Assembly: GCF_003030345.1 (NCBI RefSeq)
Contig: NZ_CP028158.1
Location: forward strand, 310,001-374,000
Source: Plantactinospora sp. BC1
GTDB taxonomy: Bacteria > Actinomycetota > Actinomycetes > Mycobacteriales > Micromonosporaceae
Length of the DNA stretch: 64,000 nt
Direction of reading: 5' to 3'
The notes beneath the pieces are model-generated. The model was given only the letters and a program-made list of their open reading frames with translations. It ran no database searches and had not been told where the DNA came from. Of this stretch, positions 1-7,979 are shown in pieces (positions within the stretch are counted from its first letter, which is position 1; each line of letters starts with the position of its first letter). The position numbers and the translations under genes are program-made.

Positions 1-93
1 GGTGACGTCCAGCACGGACATTCCGGTGTTGACCTGGGCGATCGGCAGCGGCTCGGTCGGCATGCCGGGCACTGCGGGCGTGTGCGGATGCAT
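1..93 (-). CDS. 5' fragment of an unidentified gene (runs off window)
   Basis: Reading leftwards from an ATG at 93 gives 31 open codons to the window edge (MHPHTPAVPGMPTEPL...). AAGGAG lies 6 nt upstream of the ATG, a good ribosome binding site. The last visible residues (NTGMSVLDVT) faintly resemble the start of a PRC-barrel or DUF2171 domain (G-M-x-V-x-D), but too little is present to assign a function. The gene diverges from the glycosyltransferase that starts at 225, so 94-224 should hold both promoters; I see no clear operator there. Confidence 0.45.
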   Translation of the reverse strand, partial: MHPHTPAVPGMPTEPLPIAQVNTGMSVLDVT

Positions 94-224
94 GCCCGTC
101 TCCTTCCCGCGACCGCCGGCGGCGAAACGTGACCGGGGTGTGCGGCGCTCGGGCGGCCGCCGGGCGGTCTCCGGCTCGGAACGCCGAGCCGGGCGGCGGC
201 TCGGGTCCGGCCGTGCCATGATGC

Positions 225-2021
225 ATGGCGGACGGCCAGCGTGGCGGTCCTGATCGCCACGCCCACCAGGCCACCTGGACAATGACACCGGAACAGCACC
301 CGCCCGTCGAACCCGAGGGTGAGCAGACCGTTGTGCCCTCGGTCCCGGCTGCCCGGTCCGCCCCGAGCGGCACCGGGCGGCCGGACCGGTTCGACCGGCT
401 GCGGCGGCACCGACGGTGGCTCTTCGGGCTCGTCGTGGTGGCGCTGCTCGGGCAGATGGCGGCGGCGATGGTCAGCACCGCCCTGCGGCAGACCCCCACC
501 ATCGACGAACCGGTCTACGTGGGTACCGCCATGGTCTACCTGCGGGAGCACAGCCTGCGGTACAACCCCGAGCATCCGCCACTCGGAAAGCTGATCATCG
601 GAGCCGGGCTGTCCTTCGCCGACGCGCGCTTCGACCCGGCCTTCACCGGTTCCCAGGGGGCGGTCGGGCGGCATCTGCTCTACGAGTCCGGTAACGACCC
701 CGGGCGGCTGATGTTGCTGGCGCGGTTGCCGATGATCCTGTTGACGCTGCTGTTCGGACTGGTCGTCTACCTGTTCGCCGGTGACCTCGTCGGCCGGGTG
801 GGCGGATCGGTGGCGCTCGCGCTGTACGCCTTCTCGCCCGACGTCATCGCGCACGGGTCGTTGGCCACACTCGACGTACCCGCGTCGGGGTTCCTGCTGA
901 CGTCGGTCTGGCTGCTGTGGCGGGCCCGCCGCCGACCGCTGCGCTACCTGCCACTCGCCGCGGTGGCACTCGGTGCGGCCCTGGCCACCAGGATGAGCGC
1001 GTTGGCGGCGGTGCCGGTGCTGCTCCTGCTGGTCGTCGTCTCCGTCTGGTACGCCGGCCGCCCGAGCGATCTCGGCGCGCGCACCAGGGCCCGGCTGCTC
1101 GCGCTCGGCGCGGCGGCGGGGGTCGGCGTCGGGCTGGTCGCGATCGCCGTGGTCTGGGCCAGCTACCTCGTCGTCGATCCCCGGTTGGGCTGGGCGACGC
1201 CGGAGAACCTGCGTGCCGTGCACGGGCTGCGCGGGCTGGCCCTGGACTGGCTGCCGTTCCCGCAGCCCTACCGGGACGGGATGCGGTTCCAGTTCCTCAT
1301 CGAGGACAAGACGCTCAGTGGGTTCCTGTTCGGCCGGCACTACCGAGGCTCGCGGTGGTATTACCTGCCGGCCGCGATGCTGGTGAAGACGCCGCTCGGC
1401 GCGCTCGCGCTCTGGCTGGCCGGCATCGTGGCGCTGGTGCTGGTGCCCCGGCTTCGCGCCGTGGTGCCGTACGTGCTGGTCCCCCCGGCGGTGCTGCTGG
1501 CCGTGGCGGTGACCGGATCCCGTGACTTCGGCGTCCGGTACGTCATCTTCCTGCCGATGTTCCTGGCGGTCGCCGCCGCTGCCGTGGTCGCCGTCCGCTG
1601 GCGGTGGGCGCCGGCGGTGACCGGGGCACTGGTCCTGTTCGTCGCGGTCAGCTCGCTGAGTACCTACCCCTACTACCTGCCGTACTCGAACGAGGCCTTC
1701 GGCGGGCCGGCGAGGACGCACCGGCACCTGCACGACTCGAACGTCGACTGGGGGCAGGACCTGGGACGGCTGGCCGACCGCCTCCGGCAGCGGTACCCGG
1801 GGGAGCGGGTCTGGCTGGTCTACAAGGGCAGCGGGGTGCCGTCCTACTACGGAATCGTCGCCGCCGACCCGCTCAAGGTCCCGCCGAGCGAGGTGCACGG
1901 GTTGCTCGTCGTGTCGAACAGCCGGGTCGCCAAGGCCGGACCCCCACTGAGCACGCTGATCGAGAGCAGCAGGCCGATCGACCAGGTCGGCCACTCGATC
2001 ACCATCTACCGTCGCCCGTGA
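225..2021 (+). CDS. Membrane glycosyltransferase, ArnT/PMT-like (GT-C fold)
   Basis: 598-residue polytopic membrane protein. A Pro-rich cytosolic N-terminus of about 60 residues precedes the first membrane helix (about 66-86), and many further hydrophobic segments follow. The acidic IDEP motif (residues 93-96) lies in the first extracytoplasmic loop, the position of the catalytic Asp-Glu in phospholipid-carrier-dependent GT-C enzymes (ArnT, PMT), and is followed by NPEHPPLGK. The C-terminal NVDWGQDLG block is common in actinobacterial members. By family it moves a sugar from a polyprenyl-phosphate donor onto an envelope acceptor; the acceptor is unknown. Neither candidate start, ATG 225 or ATG 282, has a strong ribosome site. 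The 3' end overlaps the convergent ABC gene by 23 bp. Confidence 0.75.
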   Translation: MADGQRGGPDRHAHQATWTMTPEQHPPVEPEGEQTVVPSVPAARSAPSGTGRPDRFDRLRRHRRWLFGLVVVALLGQMAAAMVSTALRQTPTIDEPVYVGTAMVYLREHSLRYNPEHPPLGKLIIGAGLSFADARFDPAFTGSQGAVGRHLLYESGNDPGRLMLLARLPMILLTLLFGLVVYLFAGDLVGRVGGSVALALYAFSPDVIAHGSLATLDVPASGFLLTSVWLLWRARRRPLRYLPLAAVALGAALATRMSALAAVPVLLLLVVVSVWYAGRPSDLGARTRARLLALGAAAGVGVGLVAIAVVWASYLVVDPRLGWATPENLRAVHGLRGLALDWLPFPQPYRDGMRFQFLIEDKTLSGFLFGRHYRGSRWYYLPAAMLVKTPLGALALWLAGIVALVLVPRLRAVVPYVLVPPAVLLAVAVTGSRDFGVRYVIFLPMFLAVAAAAVVAVRWRWAPAVTGALVLFVAVSSLSTYPYYLPYSNEAFGGPARTHRHLHDSNVDWGQDLGRLADRLRQRYPGERVWLVYKGSGVPSYYGIVAADPLKVPPSEVHGLLVVSNSRVAKAGPPLSTLIESSRPIDQVGHSITIYRRP

Positions 2022-3744
2022 CCGGGAGACCTCGGTCGCCGGCCGGCGTCATGGAGGCGTTCCAGAAATCGGCGTAGCGGCCGCCACGGCGGAGCAGCTC
2101 GTCGTGGTCTCCCTCCGCCACGATCCGACCGCCGTCCAGCAGCACGACCCGGTCGGCGCGGCGGACACTCCGCGGCCGGTGTGCCACCATCACCACCGTC
2201 CGGCCCGCCATCAGCCGCTCGATCCCCTCGTGCACGGCCGCCTCGTTCACCGGATCCAGCGCCGAGGTCACCTCGTCCAGCAGCACGATGGGCGCGTTCT
2301 TCAGCAGCGCCCGCGCGATCGAGACCCGTTGCCGCTCACCACCGGAGAGCAGCGCGCCGCCCTCGCCGACGTTCGTCGCCCACCCGCCGGGCAGGCGCTC
2401 GAGCACGTCGTCCAACCGGGCGGCGGTCGCCGCCGCCCGTACCTCGGCATCGCTCGCGTCGGGACGGCCGAGACGCACGTTCTCCTCGATCGTGCCGGCG
2501 AAGAGATAGACGTCCTGGAAGACGAAGGCGATCCGCGCCATCAGCAGGTCGGTGTCGATCTCGCGTACGTCCACCCCGCCCACCCGGACCGCCCCCGCGT
2601 GCACGTCGTAGAAGCGCGCGAGCAGCCGCAGCAGGGTCGTCTTGCCCGCACCGGACGGTCCGACCACGGCGAGCCGCTGCCCCTGCGGCACGGCGAGCGA
2701 GAGGTCGTCGAGCACCGTACGGTCGCCGTGCCGGAACGAGACGGAGTCGAACGCCAGGTCGTGGCCCTCCGGCTGGCTGGGCTCGCGGGGTTCCGGCAGC
2801 GGCTCGGTGCGCAGCAGCGCGTCGAGTCTGGCCAGCTCGGCACGCGCGCCACGCAGTTGGCTGCCGATGTCCGACAGCGACAGCAGCGGATCCGCGCACC
2901 GGGCGGCCAGCACCAGGATGGTCAGGACCTCGGCCGTGCCGATCCGCCCGCCCAGCGCGAGGTAGGCGCCGAGCACCAGCAGCAGGGTGAAGACCGCCTG
3001 CACCACCAGGGTCAGGCCCAGCACGCCGGGCAGCGCCGACCGGATGCCACGCCGGGACGCGCGTTCGACCTCGCGCAGCGCGTCGTCGAGGAGTCGGAAC
3101 CGCTCGACGGTACGGCCGCCGGCCCGGAGCACCGGCTGTGCCTGGAGGTACTCGATGACCCGCCCGGTGGCCTCGTGGTCACGCTCGGCGCGCTCGGTGT
3201 CGGCGGCGGCCATCGCGCGTCCCGTCCAGAGCTGGACCGCCGCCACGACCGGTACGGCGGCCAGCGCGGCCAGGCCCATCCGCCAGTCGAAGGCGAGCAT
3301 CACGGCGACGATGGTCAGCGGCGTCACGCTGGCGGAGATCGACGGTGCCAGCAGGTGCGCGATCACCCCCATCGCCTGGAGGACGCCCCGGCTGGCCAGT
3401 ACGGAGACCTCGCCGACCCGGGCGGCGCTGTACCAGCCGACGGGGAGCCGGGCCAGGTGGTCACCGAGCCGGTGGTACATGCCCCGCAACAGGGTGGTCG
3501 CGGCGCGGAAGCCGGAGACGTCGCTGAGGTAGCGCAGCACCGCGTAGCCGGCGACCACGGCCCCGAACCCGGTCAGCCAGGGCCAGGCGTCGTCGGGGGT
3601 GCCGCCGAACAGCTTCCGCAGCACCGGGACCAGCAGTGCGTAGCAGAGGCCCTCCACTACCGCGGTCGCCGTCATCAGCGCCACGGTCCGGCGTACCGGC
3701 CGGGCGTGTTCGCGGCCCAGCACGCGCAGCAGCATCCGGATCAT
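1999..3744 (-). CDS. ABC exporter half-transporter, second subunit
   Basis: 581 residues with a six-helix ABC exporter membrane domain followed by a nucleotide-binding domain. Walker A is GPSGAGKTT near residue 363, the signature is LSGGERQ near 468, and Walker B is IVLLDEVTSALDP. The ATG at 3744 overlaps the stop of the upstream transporter gene (ATGA), so the two are translationally coupled and most likely form a heterodimer. The closest familiar architecture is the siderophore-related pair IrtA/IrtB or YbtP/YbtQ, but no siderophore genes are nearby and substrate and direction are unknown. The open frame continues far upstream of 3744, which is a high-GC artefact. Confidence 0.85.
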   Translation of the reverse strand: MIRMLLRVLGREHARPVRRTVALMTATAVVEGLCYALLVPVLRKLFGGTPDDAWPWLTGFGAVVAGYAVLRYLSDVSGFRAATTLLRGMYHRLGDHLARLPVGWYSAARVGEVSVLASRGVLQAMGVIAHLLAPSISASVTPLTIVAVMLAFDWRMGLAALAAVPVVAAVQLWTGRAMAAADTERAERDHEATGRVIEYLQAQPVLRAGGRTVERFRLLDDALREVERASRRGIRSALPGVLGLTLVVQAVFTLLLVLGAYLALGGRIGTAEVLTILVLAARCADPLLSLSDIGSQLRGARAELARLDALLRTEPLPEPREPSQPEGHDLAFDSVSFRHGDRTVLDDLSLAVPQGQRLAVVGPSGAGKTTLLRLLARFYDVHAGAVRVGGVDVREIDTDLLMARIAFVFQDVYLFAGTIEENVRLGRPDASDAEVRAAATAARLDDVLERLPGGWATNVGEGGALLSGGERQRVSIARALLKNAPIVLLDEVTSALDPVNEAAVHEGIERLMAGRTVVMVAHRPRSVRRADRVVLLDGGRIVAEGDHDELLRRGGRYADFWNASMTPAGDRGLPVTGDGRW

Positions 3745-5585
3745 CGGGCCTCGCCTCCCTGCGGTACGCCAGCGGGTTCGGGACCGTCGGCGAGCGCCGA
3801 CCGGTGTGATCGCCAGTACGCGGCGAAGCGCCCGTCCCGGGCCAGTAGTTCGGCGGGGCTGCCGCGCTCGACGATCGACCCGTTCTCCAGCACCACGACG
3901 CAGTCGGCGTCGGCGATCGTCTCCAGCCGATGCGCGATCACCAGGATCGTCCGGCCCGCCCGCAGGGTGGCCAGGGCCCGGCGTACCGCGAGTTCGGTCT
4001 GCGGGTCGGCGAAGGCGGTCGCCTCGTCGAGTACCAGTACGGGGGCGTCGGCCAGCAGCGCGCGGGCGATCGAGATCCGCTGCGCCTCGCCACCGGAGAG
4101 TTCGGCCTCCTCGCCGACCACCGTCTCGTAGCCGCGCGGCAGCTCCAGGATCCGCTGGTGGATGTTGGCCAGTTCGGCGGCGCGGACCACGTCGGCGAGG
4201 TCGGCCCGAGGTACCGCCAGTGCGATGTTCTCGGCGACCGTCGCGCGCAGCAGGCGGACGTCCTGGAAGACGAAGGAGACCATCCGGTAGAGGTCCCGGC
4301 TGCCGATCTCGCGCAGGTCGACGCCGCCCAGCCGGACCGAGCCGTGGGTCGGGTCGAAGAACCGGGGCAGCAGTTGGGCCAGCGTCGACTTTCCGCTCCC
4401 GGACGGCCCGACGATCGCGGTCACCGTACCGCTCGGCAGCACCAGGTCGATCCCGCGCAGCACCTCGTGGTCGGGCCGGTAGCCGAACCGGACGTCCCGG
4501 ATCTCCACCAGGTGTCCCCGCGGTGCGACCGGGCGCGCGGGTTCGGGCAGCGGCGGCACCGCGAGCACGTCCCGGATCCGTCCGACCGCGCGTCGGGCGG
4601 TCTGCATGTCGTCGAAGCCGTGCCCGAGCGCCGCCACCGGAGCGGTCAGGCCGAGTCCGAGCAGCAGGAACGGCAGCAGGTCCGCCGGGGCCATCGAACC
4701 GGTGGTGAGCAGGGCCGCACCGCCGATCAACACGGCCAGCAGCACGAACGGTGGGGAGAGCGCGACCTGCATCCCGGCGGCGATCCCGGCGAGGCCGCGC
4801 ACCATCCGGAAGAAGGAGCTGACGAAGTCGTCCACGGAGGTCCGGAAGGCGTGGTGGGCCCGCCCGGTTCCGCCGAAGGTCTTGACCACGGCGATTCCCT
4901 GGACGAACTCGACGACGGAATTGGCGATCCGTCCCATCGCCGCGTCGAACTCCTGCTGCTCGCGGAGCCGGGTCGGGGTCATCATCAGCGGGACCAGCGC
5001 CACCGCCAGCAGCACCGGGATCAGCGTGACGAGGGTGAGCCGCCAGTCGACGGTGCACAGGTAGACCAGCGACACCAGCGGCACGACGAAGGCGGAGACG
5101 AGTTCGCCGGGGGTGTGGGCGATGAACGGGTGCACGGCGGTCACGTCCTCGCCCAGCACCTTCGCCAGTTCGCCGGTGCGGCGTCGGGAGAGCCAGCCGA
5201 TCGGTACCCGACCCAACCGTTGCGCCAGTTGCCGGCGGAACGACAGCTGCACCCGGCTGTCCACGGCATGCCCGACTCCGGAGGACGCCGCGGTGAAGAG
5301 CAGCCGGACGAAGAGCCCGAGCACCCCCGCGACGACGACGGTCCGGACATGTCCGTCGTCGACCGGGCCGGGGGACAACAGGGTACGGCCCAGTTCGACG
5401 ACCGCCAGCAGCGGCGCGAGCCCCGCGACGGCGCCGATGACCTGGAGGATCACCACCGCGGCGAAACTGGCGACGAACGGCCGCAGCAGTACCGCCAGGC
5501 TCCGTCCCGGTCCGGGCTCGGTGGGGTCGGGCCGCTCCCTCGGCTCGGCGAGACCGACCGCGCTCATCGGTTTCCCGCCGTCCAT
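3741..5585 (-). CDS. ABC exporter half-transporter, first subunit
   Basis: 614 residues (ATG 5585; an internal ATG at 5567 is an alternative start). A hydrophilic N-terminus of about 35 residues leads into a six-helix exporter domain and a nucleotide-binding domain with GPSGSGKST (about 392), LSGGEAQ (about 495) and VLVLDEATAFADP. The Asp-Pro after AFA and the intact Walker/signature motifs suggest an active ATPase. It is first in a two-gene unit with the ABC protein ending at 1999 and diverges from the histidine kinase at 5797 across a 211-bp gap. The kinase/regulator pair may control this exporter, which is inference from position only. Confidence 0.85.
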   Translation of the reverse strand: MDGGKPMSAVGLAEPRERPDPTEPGPGRSLAVLLRPFVASFAAVVILQVIGAVAGLAPLLAVVELGRTLLSPGPVDDGHVRTVVVAGVLGLFVRLLFTAASSGVGHAVDSRVQLSFRRQLAQRLGRVPIGWLSRRRTGELAKVLGEDVTAVHPFIAHTPGELVSAFVVPLVSLVYLCTVDWRLTLVTLIPVLLAVALVPLMMTPTRLREQQEFDAAMGRIANSVVEFVQGIAVVKTFGGTGRAHHAFRTSVDDFVSSFFRMVRGLAGIAAGMQVALSPPFVLLAVLIGGAALLTTGSMAPADLLPFLLLGLGLTAPVAALGHGFDDMQTARRAVGRIRDVLAVPPLPEPARPVAPRGHLVEIRDVRFGYRPDHEVLRGIDLVLPSGTVTAIVGPSGSGKSTLAQLLPRFFDPTHGSVRLGGVDLREIGSRDLYRMVSFVFQDVRLLRATVAENIALAVPRADLADVVRAAELANIHQRILELPRGYETVVGEEAELSGGEAQRISIARALLADAPVLVLDEATAFADPQTELAVRRALATLRAGRTILVIAHRLETIADADCVVVLENGSIVERGSPAELLARDGRFAAYWRSHRSALADGPEPAGVPQGGEAR

Positions 5586-5780
5586 ACCCAGTCACCCCGG
5601 GTCCCCGTTCGGCGGGGGAGATTCCTCTGCATGCCGTCGATCGTCGCGCCGACCGGGCATGCGTCGCTTCCGTCGACGGACGACGCCGGTTACGTAAACC
5701 CGCGTACCGAGCGGGTGGTCGGCTACGTCGGCCGGCGTACCCGGTGCCGCTTCGCGGCGGCGGCACCTGCCGTGACGGGT

Positions 5781-5790
5781 ATCGTACGAT
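5781..5790. promoter_or_regulatory. Palindrome next to the kinase start
   Basis: ATCGTACGAT is a perfect 10-bp palindrome ending 6 bp before the ATG of the histidine kinase, flanked by a wider CGTGA...TCACG inverted repeat. It lies in the gap shared with the divergent ABC exporter pair. It could be a binding site for the cognate response regulator, but this is a guess from position and symmetry. Confidence 0.25.
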
Positions 5791-5796
5791 CACGGC

Positions 5797-7032
5797 ATGG
5801 AGCTGGGGGCGGTGTCGGGGCAGACCTCCGCCTGGTTCTCCCGCCGGCCCGCCTGGTTCTCTGACCTGCTCCTCGCGCTCTTCGTCACCGTGATCCAGAT
5901 TCTGAGCGTCGCCGACTACGGGGTCGGTCTGCCCGAACCGGTCTCCCGGCCGGTCTCGGACTTCGGCAACGCCGGTTACCTCCTGTTGGTCCTGAGCGGG
6001 GTGGCCGTCGCCGCCCGTCGCCGGTGGCCGGTCGCGGTCTTCGCCGTCACCGCGCTGACCAGCCTGGTCTACTTCGGACTCGGCTTCCCCGACCGGCTCT
6101 CCTATCTCGGTCTCTTCGTCGCCCTCTACAGCCTCGCCGCCTACGGCGACGGCCACCGATCGCTGCGGATCGCCGCCGCGGGCACCACGGTGCTGGCCGT
6201 CGGCTGGCTGCTCGCCGCTGCGGACATCGAGCCGCGGGCGGCTCTCGGCTGGGTCTTCTTCCGGATCGGCGGGTCGGTGATCAGCACGACGCTCGGCGAG
6301 TCCGTCCGGTCCCGCCGGGTCATCGCGGCCGATGCGCAGCAGCGGGCGGAGCTGGCGGAGCGTTCCCGCGAGGAGGAGGCCCGGGCCCGGGTCGCGGCCG
6401 AACGGCTGCGGATCGCCCGGGAGGTCCACGACACGGTCGCGCACGCGATCGCCATCATCAACGTGCAGTCCGGCGTCACCGCGCACGTGCTGGACAAGCG
6501 GCCGGAGCAGGCCCGCGAAGCGCTGCACACCATCGAGGAGACCAGTTCCCGGGCACTGCGGGAGATGCGTGCCATCCTCGGTGTGCTGCGCGACGGCGAC
6601 GAGCGCGAGCCGTACCCGGGTCTCGACCAGATCGACGAACTCGCCGACAAGGCCCGCGAGGCGGGACTGGAGATCGCGGTCGAGCGGGCCTCGCCGGTGA
6701 CACCGCTGCCGAGCGCGGTGGGCAGTGCCGCGTACCGCATCGTGCAGGAATCGATCACCAACGTGATCCGGCACGTCGGCCCGACCCGGGTGACGGTGGT
6801 ACTCCAACCCGGCGTCGACGCGCTGCGGGTACGGGTGGTCGACGAGGGCGGCCGGGAAGCCTCGTCCGCCCCGGCTCGCCCCGGCGCCTCACCCGCCACC
6901 GGTCGCGGCATCATCGGGATGCGTGAGCGCTGCCGGCTGCTCGGCGGCGAACTCGACGCGAAACCGCGCCCCGAGGGCGGGTTCGAGGTCTCCGCGCACC
7001 TGCCGCTCGCCCCGGTCGGACCGGCGTCGTGA
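5797..7032 (+). CDS. Sensor histidine kinase, NarL/DesK type
   Basis: 411 residues. Four or five hydrophobic segments in the first 170 residues form a membrane sensor. A short coiled segment rich in Glu/Arg (about 180-205) precedes the HisKA_3 dimerisation helix REVHDTVAHA, with phospho-acceptor His211. A HATPase_c domain follows, ending in the GRGIIGMRERCRLLGGEL G-box region. The stop overlaps the GTG of the response regulator (GTGA), so the two are co-translated. The sensed signal is not evident. The divergent exporter pair is a plausible target. Confidence 0.88.
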   Translation: MELGAVSGQTSAWFSRRPAWFSDLLLALFVTVIQILSVADYGVGLPEPVSRPVSDFGNAGYLLLVLSGVAVAARRRWPVAVFAVTALTSLVYFGLGFPDRLSYLGLFVALYSLAAYGDGHRSLRIAAAGTTVLAVGWLLAAADIEPRAALGWVFFRIGGSVISTTLGESVRSRRVIAADAQQRAELAERSREEEARARVAAERLRIAREVHDTVAHAIAIINVQSGVTAHVLDKRPEQAREALHTIEETSSRALREMRAILGVLRDGDEREPYPGLDQIDELADKAREAGLEIAVERASPVTPLPSAVGSAAYRIVQESITNVIRHVGPTRVTVVLQPGVDALRVRVVDEGGREASSAPARPGASPATGRGIIGMRERCRLLGGELDAKPRPEGGFEVSAHLPLAPVGPAS

Positions 7033-7706
7033 ACTCCGCCCCGCCGATCAGGGTGCTGATCGCCGACGACGAGCGGCTGGTCCGGTCGGGTTTCAGGGTC
7101 CTGCTCGACCTGGAGGACGACATCACTGTGGTCGGTGAGGCCACGAACGGCGCCGAGGCGGTCGAACTCGCCCGCGCCAGCCGTCCCGACGTGGTCCTGA
7201 TGGACATCCGCATGCCCCGGTTGGACGGGATACGCGCCACCGGCCAGATCGCCGAGACGAACGGGATGGAGCAGGTCAGGGTTCTCATCCTGACCACCTA
7301 CGACACCGACGACAACGTCTTCGAGGCCCTACAGGCGGGGGCGAGCGGGTTTCTGCTCAAGGACGCGGGGCCGGCCGAACTCCTGCACGCCATCCGGGTG
7401 GTCGCCGCCGGGGACGCGCTGCTCGCACCTCGGATCACCCGCCGTCTCATCAGCCAGTTCACCGCGCGACGTCGGACTGCCAGGGAGGGCGAGGACCGGC
7501 TGGCGGTGCTGACCGACCGGGAGCGCGAGGTGCTCGCCCTGGTGGGGCAGGGCATGAGCAACGACGAGATCGGTGCCGCGCTCTTCCTCAGTCCGGCCAC
7601 CGCGCGCACGCACGTCAGCCGGACGATGGGGAAGCTGGGCGCGCGGGACCGGGCGCAGCTTGTCGTGATCGCCTACCAGAGCGGGCTGGTCCCCTTCGCC
7701 GGTTAG
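7029..7706 (+). CDS. Response regulator, NarL/LuxR family
   Basis: 225 residues. The receiver domain has acidic residues near 11-12, phospho-acceptor Asp59 (VLMDIRMPRLDG) and a conserved Lys in FLLKDAG. A LuxR-type helix-turn-helix follows (LTDREREVLALVGQGMSNDE onward, about 155-215). The GTG start overlaps the kinase stop, making a clear cognate pair. Confidence 0.9.
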   Translation: MNSAPPIRVLIADDERLVRSGFRVLLDLEDDITVVGEATNGAEAVELARASRPDVVLMDIRMPRLDGIRATGQIAETNGMEQVRVLILTTYDTDDNVFEALQAGASGFLLKDAGPAELLHAIRVVAAGDALLAPRITRRLISQFTARRRTAREGEDRLAVLTDREREVLALVGQGMSNDEIGAALFLSPATARTHVSRTMGKLGARDRAQLVVIAYQSGLVPFAG

Positions 7707-7769
7707 GGCCACCGCGCCACCCGTGCGCCGCGCCGGCCGCCCGGACATGTCCAGTGGATCGTGCACTTT

Positions 7770-7860
7770 TGTCGACCGCTAGGAAAGTTGGGTCCGTCTT
7801 GACGAAACATCTAGACATCCAAACGTAACGATCGTAGGGTTTGCCTCGCCAGGCAGCGGC
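7770..7860 (+). promoter_or_regulatory. Probable promoter of the PA14/DUF1080 gene
   Basis: The 273-bp gap before the secreted protein contains a less G+C-rich stretch. It has a TTGACG -35-like hexamer near 7799, a TCTAGA palindrome near 7811, and TAGGAAAGTT near 7780, which pairs with ACTTT about 14 nt to its left. The TAGGAAAGTT element resembles half of an inverted repeat often found before secreted glycosidase genes in actinomycetes; this is from memory and tentative. No good -10 box is visible. Confidence 0.3.
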
Positions 7861-7979
7861 GTGCCAGGTCAGGTACAGGACGTCACGATGTCGTCCGTCG
7901 GCCGAGCACGGTGCGCCGCCGAGCGGTCCGCCATGCGCGTCACGGCGCGGCGTCGTCCCGCTCACCCCTGGGAGGAAAC

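Noticed and set aside
1999-6807. A single 1602-codon open frame on the minus strand spanning the ABC gene, its neighbour and the kinase
   Set aside because: Only the part from 3744 to 1999 encodes an ABC exporter. Upstream of that the translation is Arg/Pro-rich and antisense to or out of frame with two clear genes; long open frames are expected at this G+C.
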